Origin: Ornatilinea apprima
Lineage (GTDB): Bacteria > Chloroflexota > Anaerolineae > Anaerolineales > Anaerolineaceae
NCBI RefSeq assembly: GCF_001306115.1
Contig: NZ_LGCL01000025.1
Location: 62,001-126,000 of the forward strand
Direction of reading: 5' to 3'
DNA length: 64,000 nucleotides
Shown: piece by piece, positions 36,103 through 44,307 of the stretch
Layout of the letters: each line of letters starts with the position of its first letter
How positions within the stretch are numbered: the stretch's first letter is position 1
Made by a program: the position numbers and the translations under genes
Notes under the pieces: generated by a model
Told to the model about the DNA's origin: nothing
Database searches by the model: none
What the model saw: the letters and a program-made list of their open reading frames with translations, nothing else

Positions 36103-37062
36103 TTAGCCCTGTGACATTGCGCGCAGCGCGCCCAGGGCAGCCACTTCATCTGTCACCGCAACATTAATCAGCCCCGCCTGGCAGGCCCCCATCAGCGGCA
36201 GCGCCTTGGGTTTGCCGCCCCCAATTCCAATCTTAATCGGCGTGCGCATAATATCCTCAGCCGAAAGGCCCACGCGCCGCAAGCCAAAGTCGGTGGCCAG
36301 CAAATTGCCTGAGCGGTCAAACAAAATCCCACACACATCTCCGGCCACCCCGTACTGCGTCAGGCCTAACACCTCTTCGCGGCTCAGGTAGCCCGCCCGC
36401 AAAATCGAGCACGCTTCCGGTTCCATCGAGCCCATCCCAGCCAGCAGCATATCCATGTTTTTCGCCATATCCAATGTGCGCCGCACGCGCGCGTCTGCCA
36501 GCAGCGCGTCACGCGCCTCGGGGTTATGCACCGCCAGCGGCACCGGCAGGGTGAGGTAGTGGCCGCCAAACAGACGCGCGTACTTGCGCGCCAGGTCCGG
36601 CCCATCAATTTCGGCATTGGGCGCGTCCAGAGCGCCAATCACCTGCACCACCTGCACCCCCGCGTAAGCGGTGGGGCGCATGGCGTTGGCCGTTTCCCAC
36701 AGTGCCGTTCCCCACGAGACGCCCACCGTGTGGATCGTTTCATTGAGCATACTCTCTACCAGGCGCGCGGCTAAAACGCCCACCTGCCGCAGCATTTCTT
36801 CATAACTCAAAGAACCGCGCGCCAGCACCCGCGCTTCTTGCAGGTGAAAGCGGTCGCGCAGTTCTTTCTCCAGGTCAGCGCAGCGGTCCAGCGGAAAATT
36901 CACCCGGATCTCAACCACGCCCTCTTCGCGCGCCTCGGTGAGCAAGCGCGAGACCATTGAACGCGAATAGCCGGTGCGGCGGGCAACTTCTTCCTGGCGC
37001 AGGTTCTGGTTATAGTAAAGATCAGCGATTCGGGCTAATAACTCAATCCGTTGCGTGTCCAT
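36103..37062 (-). CDS. SorC-family sugar-responsive transcriptional regulator
   Basis: A 319-residue regulator with an N-terminal helix-turn-helix (NLRQEEVARRTGYSRSMVSRLLTEA, split here by rough position 20-45) and the SorC sugar-phosphate-binding domain (VGVSWGTALWETANAM, VQVIGALDAP, LLAGMGSMEPEA, VAGDVCGILFD). Family members sense phosphorylated sugars made by a PTS and repress or activate the adjacent operon. Position just upstream of the E1alpha gene and shared TTGTTCAC boxes in both promoters support control of the PTS/dehydrogenase operon and of itself. The ATG at 37062 has a weak ribosome-binding site. Confidence 0.92.
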   Translation of the reverse strand: MDTQRIELLARIADLYYNQNLRQEEVARRTGYSRSMVSRLLTEAREEGVVEIRVNFPLDRCADLEKELRDRFHLQEARVLARGSLSYEEMLRQVGVLAARLVESMLNETIHTVGVSWGTALWETANAMRPTAYAGVQVVQVIGALDAPNAEIDGPDLARKYARLFGGHYLTLPVPLAVHNPEARDALLADARVRRTLDMAKNMDMLLAGMGSMEPEACSILRAGYLSREEVLGLTQYGVAGDVCGILFDRSGNLLATDFGLRRVGLSAEDIMRTPIKIGIGGGKPKALPLMGACQAGLINVAVTDEVAALGALRAMSQG

Positions 37063-37125
37063 TGATTTTTCTCGTTTTTTCTGGCGTCAATTAGAATTTA
37101 GCACAAAAAGCCCATAAAAGCTAGA

Positions 37126-37135
37126 ATTTGTTCAC
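37126..37135. promoter_or_regulatory. SorC half-site upstream of the regulator gene
   Basis: ATTTGTTCAC here is identical to bases 35956-35965 in the operon promoter and lies 64 bases upstream of the regulator start, consistent with autoregulation. Confidence 0.5.
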
Positions 37136-37204
37136 GCGAGTCACAAAGTTGCAGAAAACACAGCAGTCTTTACGGATTGCCTTTCCACCAACACACCCTC
37201 CTGC

Positions 37205-37612
37205 TTACCTTCGCTGGTACTCCTTCAGCACGTCTGAATATTTTTGATCGGTTTTCTGGATGTGATTTACCAACCAGTCTTTCAAAAACACCATCACTTC
37301 CAGGCTTAATGTGCGGCTGCCCGCGCGGTGCTGGTCTTGCAGCTCTTCCACCTGACGCGTTAACGCGCGGTGCTCTTCGCGGTGAGCAGCCAGCCCGGCG
37401 TAACCTGCCCTGGCCATCCAGTCTTCTTCGGTCGTAAAGTGGACACGGGTATACTCAATCAATTGATCCAGAATTCTACCCAGGCTCTCGCGTCCCTTTC
37501 CCTGGCGCATTTCATCGTGCAAAAGATTGATCAGCTCGATCAGCTTCTGGTGCTGCTGATCCAACTCAGCCACCTGAACAGAATACTCATCCATCCACTT
37601 CATAATTGGCAT
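37205..37612 (-). CDS. Bacteriohemerythrin
   Basis: A 135-residue four-helix protein of the bacteriohemerythrin family, which binds O2 at a di-iron centre. Iron ligands are visible in order: LDQQHQKLIE (His), HFTTEEDWM (His and Glu), HREEH (two His) and WLVNHIQKTDQKY (His and Asp). AGGAGA precedes the ATG at 37612. A free-standing single domain suggests oxygen storage or sensing in a microaerophilic or anaerobic cell. It is a single gene divergent from the M23 peptidase. Confidence 0.94.
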   Translation of the reverse strand: MPIMKWMDEYSVQVAELDQQHQKLIELINLLHDEMRQGKGRESLGRILDQLIEYTRVHFTTEEDWMARAGYAGLAAHREEHRALTRQVEELQDQHRAGSRTLSLEVMVFLKDWLVNHIQKTDQKYSDVLKEYQRR

Positions 37613-37770
37613 TTTTTAATTCTCCTTTTTGTTTGGAATCGATGCGGCCCGGCGTATAGGGATCGTCGGGCACAGACTTGAGAAATCTGGTATACTTTCG
37701 ACACATTGGGTATATCGGCAAATCCAGTTAAAGATTAAGCCGAATCGGCTGATTGACCAACACATATTCC

Positions 37771-37788
37771 TCACCGGCCTGCCGGTGA
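37771..37788 (+). repeat. Inverted repeat overlapping the leader of the second M23 gene
   Basis: TCACCGGC-CT-GCCGGTGA is a perfect 8-bp hairpin ending 11 bases before the ATG. Its 3' arm contains GGTGA, the only ribosome-binding-like sequence present, so it could mask it. Confidence 0.5.
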
Positions 37789-37799
37789 ATCATCTGATT

Positions 37800-38873
37800 A
37801 TGAAAATTGAAAAAGTAACGCAAACCGTTCTCAACGTACTGGCAGTAACCAGTCTGCTGCTTATCGGGGTGATTGGTTTTGACACCTACCGCTCGGCTTC
37901 GGCCAGTCCCATCGAAAGCGCCCCCTTGCCCACTCCGCTCCCCGCGCAAGAGTATCCGATTCCTTACTATAATCTGCCTTCCGAAAGCCAGATCAATGCC
38001 GATTTGAGCCGCGAAATCCGGCTGCATACCGACCTGCCGCAAGCCCCACGCGACCAGATTCGCAAATATGTGGTTCAACAAGGCGACACCGTTTTTGGCA
38101 TCGCCGAAAAGTTCGGACTGCGCCCAGAGACGATCTTTTGGGGCAACCTGTACATCCTTGGCGATAACGTCCACGCCTTGTCTCCCGGCATTGAAATCAA
38201 CATCATGCCCGAAGACGGCGTGCTGCACCGCTGGACGGAAGGCGAAGGTCTGAATGGGGTGGCCAAGTACTACAAAGTAACCCCTGAAGACATCATCAAC
38301 TACCCTGGCAACGGCCTTTCCATGGAAACCATCGGCGATTATGCCAACCCCAACATTGCTCCCGGCACCGAACTGTTTGTGCCTGGCGGCGAGCGCGAGC
38401 TGATCTCTTGGAGCGCGCCCGAAATCTCGCGCACCAACCCGGCCGTGGCCCGCCATCTCGGTCCCGGTTTCTGCGGCGAGGTGATGACCGGCGCGGTGGG
38501 CAACGGCACCTTTATCTACCCCACCGTCAGTCACGAAGTGAGCGGCTTTGAATACAGCCCCGAGACCAATCACAACGCATTGGACTTTGGCGGCAGCCTG
38601 GGCAACGCCATCTACGCCGTGGACGCGGGCGTGGTGGTCTACGCCGGTTGGAACGATTATGGCTACGGCAATATGGTGGTCATCGATCATGGTAACGGCT
38701 TCCAGACGCTGTACGCCCACCTCAACACGGTTGGAGTGGCTTGCGCGCAAAGCGTGTACCAGGGAGACGTGATTGGCGGGTTAGGCAGCACCGGCAATTC
38801 CTCCGGTCCGCACCTGCACTTTGAAATCCGCTACAACGGCGGCTACGTCAACCCCTGGAATTTCCTGCCGTAA
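37800..38873 (+). CDS. LysM/M23 peptidoglycan endopeptidase, second copy
   Basis: A 357-residue protein laid out like the one at 4363: an N-terminal membrane segment (LNVLAVTSLLLIGVIGF), linker, two LysM repeats (YVVQQGDTVFGIAEKFGL and HRWTEGEGLNGVAKYYKV) and a C-terminal M23 domain with HNALDFG (HxxxD), LYAHLN and HLHFEI (HxH). The C-terminal domains of the two are near-identical in pattern, indicating duplication. The ATG at 37800 begins MKIEKVTQ; the longer frame from 37629 is unlikely. A terminator follows. It is a monocistronic, exported cell-wall hydrolase. Confidence 0.89.
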   Translation: MKIEKVTQTVLNVLAVTSLLLIGVIGFDTYRSASASPIESAPLPTPLPAQEYPIPYYNLPSESQINADLSREIRLHTDLPQAPRDQIRKYVVQQGDTVFGIAEKFGLRPETIFWGNLYILGDNVHALSPGIEINIMPEDGVLHRWTEGEGLNGVAKYYKVTPEDIINYPGNGLSMETIGDYANPNIAPGTELFVPGGERELISWSAPEISRTNPAVARHLGPGFCGEVMTGAVGNGTFIYPTVSHEVSGFEYSPETNHNALDFGGSLGNAIYAVDAGVVVYAGWNDYGYGNMVVIDHGNGFQTLYAHLNTVGVACAQSVYQGDVIGGLGSTGNSSGPHLHFEIRYNGGYVNPWNFLP

Positions 38874-38894
38874 TCGAACATACCCAAACCCAAA

Positions 38895-38928
38895 AACAGC
38901 CAGGCGGTGCGCCTGGCTGTTCTCTTTC
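38895..38928 (+). terminator. Intrinsic terminator after the second M23 gene
   Basis: AACAGCCAGGC (38895-38905) pairs perfectly with GCCTGGCTGTT (38911-38921), followed by CTCTTTCTC. Confidence 0.75.
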
Positions 38929-38940
38929 TCCATCCCGGTT

Positions 38941-39477
38941 TCAGTTCTCCAGCCGCCTGTCCGGGCAGCCTTCGCCATACCCCTGGCTTTCCATACTGAG
39001 GCTTACCGCCCACGCAATCATCTCTGGCTGGCGCGCCGCCGCTGTACAGAGCAGGTTCGGGTCGGGGTAAATTCCCACCCGCATTAAGTCCAGGCGGTCA
39101 GCGTCCCAGCAGGTCTGTACGGTGGGGTCGGCCTCGGTCAGCCCCTGGGTGTGCTGCTCACAGGCCTGGCAAAGCAGCGCCACCTCCTGTGAGTTAAGAT
39201 CCAGCATCTCCACTAAATGCTCGCGAATAAACTGGCTGGCGCGCGGCCCGTGCTGCGGATCGCGATGGTCATTCAAACGCTGAATATCATGCGTAAAGGC
39301 GAAAAGTTCCACCACCTTCGGGTTGGCGCGAGTTTCTTCGGCCAGCCGCAGGCCAATCTCCCGCACTCGCCGCCAATGCGAAAACCCATGCGTCCCATCC
39401 CAGTTGAGGGGGTAAGCCTGCCGCAGCCGTTCCAACAGCGCCGCGTTGATGACCTCGGATATCGCCTCTTCTGCCAT
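38941..39477 (-). CDS. HD-domain phosphohydrolase
   Basis: A 178-residue HD-superfamily enzyme. The metal set is GTHGFSHWRRV (His), AFTHDIQR (HD pair), the histidine in ACEQHT and DADRLDLMRVG (Asp). The composition matches small uncharacterised HD proteins acting on nucleotides or signalling phosphates. GAGG precedes the ATG at 39477. Its start is only six bases from the LapA-domain gene stop, so the two are co-transcribed. Substrate unknown. Confidence 0.86.
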   Translation of the reverse strand: MAEEAISEVINAALLERLRQAYPLNWDGTHGFSHWRRVREIGLRLAEETRANPKVVELFAFTHDIQRLNDHRDPQHGPRASQFIREHLVEMLDLNSQEVALLCQACEQHTQGLTEADPTVQTCWDADRLDLMRVGIYPDPNLLCTAAARQPEMIAWAVSLSMESQGYGEGCPDRRLEN

Positions 39478-39483
39478 ACGGCC

Positions 39484-39882
39484 TCACACCCCGGCCGGGG
39501 GCACTGCCGGGCCGCCGTTCCCGCTCGCGGTGGTAACCGCGCCGGCAGGCAGCGTGGAAGGCTGGGAGGCTGCCTTTGCCTTTTCCGCTTCGGCTGCCAG
39601 GCGCGCCTCTTCTTTGGCCTTCATTTCTGCCAGGGTTTTTTCCAGCGCGTCCAGCTTTTTGCGCTGGCTAGAGAGACTGAATTTCTGGCGGAAGGTGGTC
39701 GGCAGCAGGGTAAACAACCCCACCACCACCCCTGCCGCCAGCGAAAGCAGCAACACCAGCGCCAGCGACTGCTCAAACGTCCATAACAGAAAAGTAACCG
39801 TTACCATTGCGGTATTTTGCAGCGCGAAAATCACCGCAAAAATCGCGATGATGAGGGCCAGAACCAGCAGAATCGGAACCAT
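39484..39882 (-). CDS. LapA-domain membrane protein (DUF1049)
   Basis: A 132-residue protein with two membrane helices (LVLALIIAIFAVIFALQ and LALVLLLSLAAGVVVGLFTLL) separated by the NTAMVTVTFLLW block of the LapA/DUF1049 family, then a coiled coil (about 70-100) and a Pro/Ala/Gly tail. In gammaproteobacteria LapA regulates lipopolysaccharide assembly; here the role is unknown since the clade lacks classical LPS. AGGAGG stands two bases before one ATG and five before the next; the second (39882) is preferred. Confidence 0.82.
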   Translation of the reverse strand: MVPILLVLALIIAIFAVIFALQNTAMVTVTFLLWTFEQSLALVLLLSLAAGVVVGLFTLLPTTFRQKFSLSSQRKKLDALEKTLAEMKAKEEARLAAEAEKAKAASQPSTLPAGAVTTASGNGGPAVPPAGV

Positions 39883-39961
39883 CATTGCCTCCTATCCTCC
39901 ATGATTAGAAAATTTCTTTTCTCTATTCTACACATCAAATCCTTCGCGGGCATCACCCACG

Positions 39962-40654
39962 TTAACCAACCCCGCCCTGAGAAATTTTGATCACCGCCGA
40001 GACCGCCAGCAGAATCTGCCCCAGGTGATACGTGCTCATCACCCACAGTTCTTCATGCGCGAAATGAGCAATAAACCGCCGCCGCGCGTTGAGCACATCT
40101 GAGGTGAAGAACAACAGCGCGCCCAGCAGCGCGCCGCCAGCTGCCAGCGGCGGCCACTGCGCGTCCAGCCAGCGCAGCGCCGCAGACAGCACCATCACCG
40201 AAATCACCAGCGTGTAGGCCGCCACCGCGCGGAACAGGCGCAGCCGCCCGGTTTCCAGCAGGCCGCGGTGCACGCGCGCGCCAAAGCGCCAACCGAATAC
40301 CGCCAGCAGCCCAACCAGCACCAGTGCCGCCGGCCAGGCCATCGCCGGCACCAACGGCCAGAAATGAGCGATATAGGCGATATGCGCCAGCAAAAAAGCC
40401 AGCAGGCCCGCCTTAAAAAATCCCAGGCCATTGCCCATCAGCAGCACATCCCCGGCCAGAGACAACCCCAACCCGGCCAGCAGCCAGGCCAACTCGCCCG
40501 CCACACCGCGCTCCAGCGCGAACCCGCCCGTCCAGGCAATTAAAAACAACATCATCGCCGGTTTGGTGACCAGCACCCAGCGGCGCTGCCGCCGGTCTAC
40601 TGCCCACCAGTTCAATCCCGCGCTGAGTCCGCACAATGCCAGCAGCCATGCCAT
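39962..40654 (-). CDS. YhhN-family membrane protein (lysoplasmalogenase-like)
   Basis: A 230-residue protein of about eight membrane helices with YhhN family landmarks: KPAMMLFLIAW, LSLAGDVLLM, FLLAHIAYI, FFTSDVLNARRRF and MSTYHLGQILL. Eukaryotic TMEM86 members hydrolyse the vinyl-ether bond of lysoplasmalogens; Asp and His in the listed motifs are the likely active residues. Plasmalogens occur in anaerobes, so the activity is plausible here. AGGAGG precedes the ATG. The gene stands alone between LapA and the ABC exporter. Confidence 0.88.
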   Translation of the reverse strand: MAWLLALCGLSAGLNWWAVDRRQRRWVLVTKPAMMLFLIAWTGGFALERGVAGELAWLLAGLGLSLAGDVLLMGNGLGFFKAGLLAFLLAHIAYIAHFWPLVPAMAWPAALVLVGLLAVFGWRFGARVHRGLLETGRLRLFRAVAAYTLVISVMVLSAALRWLDAQWPPLAAGGALLGALLFFTSDVLNARRRFIAHFAHEELWVMSTYHLGQILLAVSAVIKISQGGVG

Positions 40655-40722
40655 CGCGTTCCTCCTGCCATGATCGTTTCTTCTATGATTATAGACTCGC
40701 GGGTAAGATTAAAGCGAATAGC

Positions 40723-40752
40723 GGCGCGGAGAGTAAAAAATCTCTCCGCGCC
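40723..40752 (-). terminator. Terminator-like hairpin after the ABC-2 exporter operon
   Basis: GGCGCGGAGAG (40723-40733) pairs perfectly with CTCTCCGCGCC (40742-40752), loop rich in A/T, 7 bases after the last permease stop. There is no long U tract. Confidence 0.5.
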
Positions 40753-40758
40753 ACTGGA

Positions 40759-41499
40759 TCAATGCGTCATCTGATGATGAAAGCGCCGCGCCAGCAGCCA
40801 GATCAGCAAAATCTGGTAAGCCACACCCACCAGCGCGTACAGCCAGGCGCCTGCCTCTCCGTTTTGTAGCAGGGTGAACACCTTGGCCGGCCAGTAGGTC
40901 GGAATCACCCCAAACAGCGGCTGCCATCGCTCCGGCAGAAAGAAGCCAATGATCGGCAATTCGACAATTCCCCCCACCGTCTTCATCACCGCCAGCCCTT
41001 GCACTTTATTGGCCGCCAGCCCCGCGAAAACCAGCGCGAAAACTGGCGCCAGCGGAGCGGCCAGCAGCGCTGCCGCCAGCAGCGCGCTCACCGAGAAGGT
41101 CATCAGGCCAGAGAGCGGCACGGCAATCAGGGTCATCACAAACCCCAGCAGCGTGGGGACGGCCAGCCGGTACATCAGGTAGCCTTTCAACGACAGGGGC
41201 GTTACCTGCAGCGCCGTCAAAGTGCGGTCATCGCGCTGATCGAGCAACAGCATACCCACCAGCATTCCGGCAAAACTGGGCATCATCATCAGCATCAGAT
41301 AGGTCAGAGTCATTGGAGCGTACGGCTGCAAGTCAAAGCTGATCAACCGGCTGATGGTTTCCACAAAAGGCGGGACCACCACCCGCATCGCCAGGCCCAT
41401 CACCACGGGCAAGAATAAGGAACTGCGCAGCAGCGAATCGCGCCACACCATGCGCGCGTCCACCGGCCCAAACGTGCGAAAAATCTGCGCGCTGTTCAT
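40759..41499 (-). CDS. ABC-2 type transporter permease (second subunit)
   Basis: A 246-residue membrane protein with six helices and the ABC-2 pattern (an amphipathic start then FLPVVMGLAMRVVVPPF, MLVGMLLLDQRDDRTLTALQVTPLS). The ATG at 41499 overlaps the stop of the preceding permease gene as ATGA; the earlier frame start at 41610 lies inside that gene and is rejected. With the upstream permease and ATPase it forms a heterodimeric exporter under TetR control. Cargo is unknown, though drug or lipid export is typical. Confidence 0.85.
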   Translation of the reverse strand: MNSAQIFRTFGPVDARMVWRDSLLRSSLFLPVVMGLAMRVVVPPFVETISRLISFDLQPYAPMTLTYLMLMMMPSFAGMLVGMLLLDQRDDRTLTALQVTPLSLKGYLMYRLAVPTLLGFVMTLIAVPLSGLMTFSVSALLAAALLAAPLAPVFALVFAGLAANKVQGLAVMKTVGGIVELPIIGFFLPERWQPLFGVIPTYWPAKVFTLLQNGEAGAWLYALVGVAYQILLIWLLARRFHHQMTH

Positions 41500-42203
41500 G
41501 CCTTCACTCCTTCTTTGATCACCACAAAGCGGACAAACGCTTTGCGGCTCCACCAGACAACCAGCCCCAGCCAGAGCAGCGCGTACCCGGCCCCATACAG
41601 CCACTGCCACGCCGCCAGCGGCTCCAACGCCGCTTGCATCAACGTCAGCGGGGCCTGCAGCGGGTGCAAATACATCAGCCAGTGATCGAAAATACCCAGC
41701 GGGCGGAGAACCGGCAGGCAGAGCAGCAGCAGCCAGCCAATGCTGGGGATGAAATAGCTGTTAATTGAGTCGTAACGCGCCGCGGTAAGAAAACCCAACA
41801 GGGTATACATGGCCGCGGCCAGCAGCAACCCCAGCACCAGCGGCAGCGGATGAAAGCGCAGACCGCGCAGCACCACGACAATCGCCAGATTCTCAGCCAG
41901 CGACAGCGCCGCCAGGCTAATGACCTTCGACCCCAGGTATTCGCCCGCCCGCAGCGGAGAGACCACCTGCGCTTCCAGCGTGCCTTCACCTTTCTCCAGC
42001 AGCAGCATGGCCGCCATAAAATAAAACGTGCCCAGTATCAAATTCATCAGCACCATCAAGGGCAGAATCACCCCAAAATCGAGCCCGCGCACCTGGCTGA
42101 GCAGCCCCACCCACAGCGCAGCCACAAACAAAACCGCGTAATAAAAACCGTTGCGGTACTGCAGAATCACGTCCGCACGCAGCGTGGCCAGCAGGCGTTT
42201 CAT
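41496..42203 (-). CDS. ABC-2 type transporter permease (first subunit)
   Basis: A 235-residue, six-helix permease. A cytosolic coupling helix follows the first helices (LLLEKGEGTLEAQVVSPLRAGEYLGSK). Start ATG at 42203 overlaps the ATPase stop as ATGA and its own stop overlaps the second permease start the same way, so all three subunits are translationally coupled, ensuring balanced production. Confidence 0.86.
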   Translation of the reverse strand: MKRLLATLRADVILQYRNGFYYAVLFVAALWVGLLSQVRGLDFGVILPLMVLMNLILGTFYFMAAMLLLEKGEGTLEAQVVSPLRAGEYLGSKVISLAALSLAENLAIVVVLRGLRFHPLPLVLGLLLAAAMYTLLGFLTAARYDSINSYFIPSIGWLLLLCLPVLRPLGIFDHWLMYLHPLQAPLTLMQAALEPLAAWQWLYGAGYALLWLGLVVWWSRKAFVRFVVIKEGVKA

Positions 42204-43054
42204 TGCAGCCTCCTACCGGTAACTTCAATAAACACGTCTTCCAGGCTGGCTTCCTGACTGTGCAGGGTTTGCACATTTTCGCTGCGCAGCAGCTTCAAAA
42301 AATCCTCGTTCTCTGCCAAACCCGCCAGCTCAAACTCGCGCTGCGCCTGCCCGCCCCCATTCACATAGCCCACCCGCACGCTGGCGCGGCCGTGCTGCAG
42401 TTTCAGGTCGCGCGGCGCGCCAACCATGCGGATCCGGCCGTCCACAATCAGCGCCACCCGGTCGCACAGCTCATCCGCGATGGTCATATCATGCGTGGTC
42501 AGAAAAATGGTCTTCCCCTGCGATTTCTGCGCCAGGATTAAATCTTTAATCCCGCGCGCGTTGAGCGGGTCCAACCCCGAGGTTGGCTCATCCAGAAAGA
42601 GGATGCGCGGATTATGCAGCAGGGCGCGCGCCACACTCAGGCGGTTCTTCATCCCCTTGGAATACTGCGAAACCAGCAGCTCTCCATCCGGCTCCAGGCC
42701 CACCAGCGCCAGCAGCTCGCGCGGCGTGTAGCGCACGGTCTGGTACAGGCGGCTGAAGTAGGTCAGATTTTCCACTGCCGTCAACTTGAGAAAGTGATTG
42801 GGGAACTCAAAAGACACCCCAATCTGCTCGTAATAATCTGCCCCCCAGGCGCTCAACTCGCGGCCCATCACCTGCGTGCTGCCCTGATAATCGCGCAGCA
42901 GACCGATCAGCACTTTTTGCGTGGTCGATTTCCCCGCTCCGCTGGGGCCTAAAAACCCAAAAATCTCCCCTTCTTTCACCGTGAAAGACAATCCCTCCAG
43001 CGCCGGATGGTTGGTGGAAGCATAAGAATAGCTCAAATTTTCAACGCGAATCAT
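42200..43054 (-). CDS. ABC exporter ATP-binding protein
   Basis: A 284-residue DrrA-type ATPase with Walker A GPSGAGKST, signature YSKGMKNRLSVARALL (a divergent LSGGQ), Walker B LFLDEPTSG and the H-loop THDMT. The C-terminal extension past residue 210 is typical of exporters. Frame start at 43111 exists but ATG 43054 follows GGAG and begins MIRVENLSYSY. It lies 135 bases downstream of the TetR gene, on the same strand. Confidence 0.91.
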   Translation of the reverse strand: MIRVENLSYSYASTNHPALEGLSFTVKEGEIFGFLGPSGAGKSTTQKVLIGLLRDYQGSTQVMGRELSAWGADYYEQIGVSFEFPNHFLKLTAVENLTYFSRLYQTVRYTPRELLALVGLEPDGELLVSQYSKGMKNRLSVARALLHNPRILFLDEPTSGLDPLNARGIKDLILAQKSQGKTIFLTTHDMTIADELCDRVALIVDGRIRMVGAPRDLKLQHGRASVRVGYVNGGGQAQREFELAGLAENEDFLKLLRSENVQTLHSQEASLEDVFIEVTGRRLQ

Positions 43055-43189
43055 GTCGTTGTTCTCCGTATCGTCAAATGGCAAGAAAAAAGCCGCCGCA
43101 ACCGGCGACACAAAAAATCTTGGGTAAGCGCGTCAGCGCCGGGTATTCACTTCATAACCAACACCTTTCTCTTCTTCAGGCCGCCCGGT

Positions 43190-43792
43190 TTAATCGTCAA
43201 GCACCAGGTAACCGGCCAGCATCTCGATCCAGGCATCCAGGGTTTCCTCAAAGCGGCTGAAGACCATGTCATCGCGGTGCATCCACAGCAGGTAAAGCGA
43301 CACGCCCAGGTTGGCGAACAACTGCGGGTCAATCTCGCGTAGCCGGCCGGTCTGCCGGAAGCGGCTCATCACCTGCTCCAGGGCCAGCGCGTCACCGCGG
43401 ACGTGCGCCTCGGCTTTCTCGCGCGGCAGTTTGCGCAGCAGAGACTCATACTCATCCTTGCCCACCGAGTACAGCAGCGGATAGTGTGCCAATTGCTCAA
43501 ACACCGTTCGCAAAAAACGGATGAGGCCTTCACGCGCCGGGAGGGTTTCGTCCACCGCGGCGGTAAACACCCTCTGGTGAAACTCTTCCTCCACCCGGTC
43601 CAGAATCTCAAAGAACAGTTCCTCTTTGGACTCGTAAAAGTGGTAAAAAGCCCCTTTGGAGATTCCCGCCGCGCGCGTCAGATCTTCCACATTGGTTTTT
43701 TTCAGGCCGTATTGCTCAAACAAACCGCGGCCCTTCTCCAACAGGCGGGCGCGGATGCGGGTCTTTTCTTCGTCGCTGAATCCTCGGGGCAC
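43190..43792 (-). CDS. TetR-family repressor of the ABC exporter
   Basis: A 200-residue TetR regulator: N-terminal HTH (TNVEDLTRAAGISKGAFYHFY, residues about 33-53) and an all-helical ligand domain. The start is GTG at 43792, supported by AGGAGA. It heads the exporter genes on the same strand. Its promoter carries an inverted repeat TATGAC-15-GTCATA overlapping the region just after the -10, so autorepression is likely. Confidence 0.92.
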   Translation of the reverse strand: MPRGFSDEEKTRIRARLLEKGRGLFEQYGLKKTNVEDLTRAAGISKGAFYHFYESKEELFFEILDRVEEEFHQRVFTAAVDETLPAREGLIRFLRTVFEQLAHYPLLYSVGKDEYESLLRKLPREKAEAHVRGDALALEQVMSRFRQTGRLREIDPQLFANLGVSLYLLWMHRDDMVFSRFEETLDAWIEMLAGYLVLDD

Positions 43793-43809
43793 GTTTTCTC
43801 CTGTGTACT

Positions 43810-43864
43810 TATGACCAGAATATTTTTATAGTCATATAATAATCGGGATGTTTCTACCTGTCAA
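43810..43864 (-). promoter_or_regulatory. Promoter and operator of tetR-ABC
   Basis: A perfect TTGACA (43864-43859), 17-bp spacer and TATTAT (43841-43836) read leftward. TATGAC (43810-43815) and GTCATA (43831-43836) form an inverted repeat covering the expected start site. Confidence 0.75.
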
Positions 43865-43880
43865 GCCAGGCGCGGGTTAA

Positions 43881-43912
43881 CTGAAAAGCCGCCCAACCGG
43901 GCGGCTTTTCAG
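43881..43912 (-). terminator. Bidirectional terminator before tetR
   Basis: A 14-bp perfect stem (43881-43894 with 43899-43912) framed by AAAAG/CTTTT lies downstream of the 98-residue gene. Confidence 0.75.
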
Positions 43913-43983
43913 TGGGTGTTTTACTGCTAGGAGCGATGGATCAGATACCAATAAAGTTGGAGAGAAGCCAATAATTTCTAATA

Positions 43984-44280
43984 TTATCCCAGCGCCTGCT
44001 GGAGGGCTGCAAAAATTTGCTCTGCCATGGCAGAAAGTTCTTCTTCACTGTGCGCGTCAGAGCTGAGCCCTAACGTAACCTGAGCCGGACTGGTGGGCCG
44101 CGCGGAAAGGTTGCTGTCTACATCCACGCCTTTATCCTTCTTTTTGGCCATCAGCAGCCAGGCCAGCGAGCGTTCCTTCCAGACCGTGAAGCCAGCTGCC
44201 GGGTACGCCTTCAGGCCGGCGTTGTAACAATCGTTGGCCGACTTGCCTTCAATGTTTCGAACCTCTTGAATTTTCGCCAT
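43984..44280 (-). CDS. Small protein of unknown function
   Basis: A 98-residue protein I do not recognise. It begins MAKIQEVRNIEG and has a Trp/aromatic stretch (AAGFTVWKERSLAWLLMAKKKD) and an acidic C-terminal helix ending in FAALQQALG. No membrane segment or Cys pair is visible; two cysteines are absent save one (Cys18). GGAGG precedes the ATG. It is monocistronic with its own terminator, and its promoter is overlapped by three GTAC boxes spaced 10-11 bases, so it is actively regulated. Context gives no function. Confidence 0.6.
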   Translation of the reverse strand: MAKIQEVRNIEGKSANDCYNAGLKAYPAAGFTVWKERSLAWLLMAKKKDKGVDVDSNLSARPTSPAQVTLGLSSDAHSEEELSAMAEQIFAALQQALG

Positions 44281-44307
44281 CCAGACCTCCAGAGCGCATC
44301 AGATTAT

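Noticed and set aside
35943..36149. 68-codon leftward frame in the SorC-operon gap
   Set aside because: It overlaps the promoter, the operators and the SorC terminator and has no ribosome site.
41500..41610. Longer start of the second ABC-2 permease at 41610
   Set aside because: The extension lies in the first permease gene and the ATGA overlap at 41499 gives the natural start.
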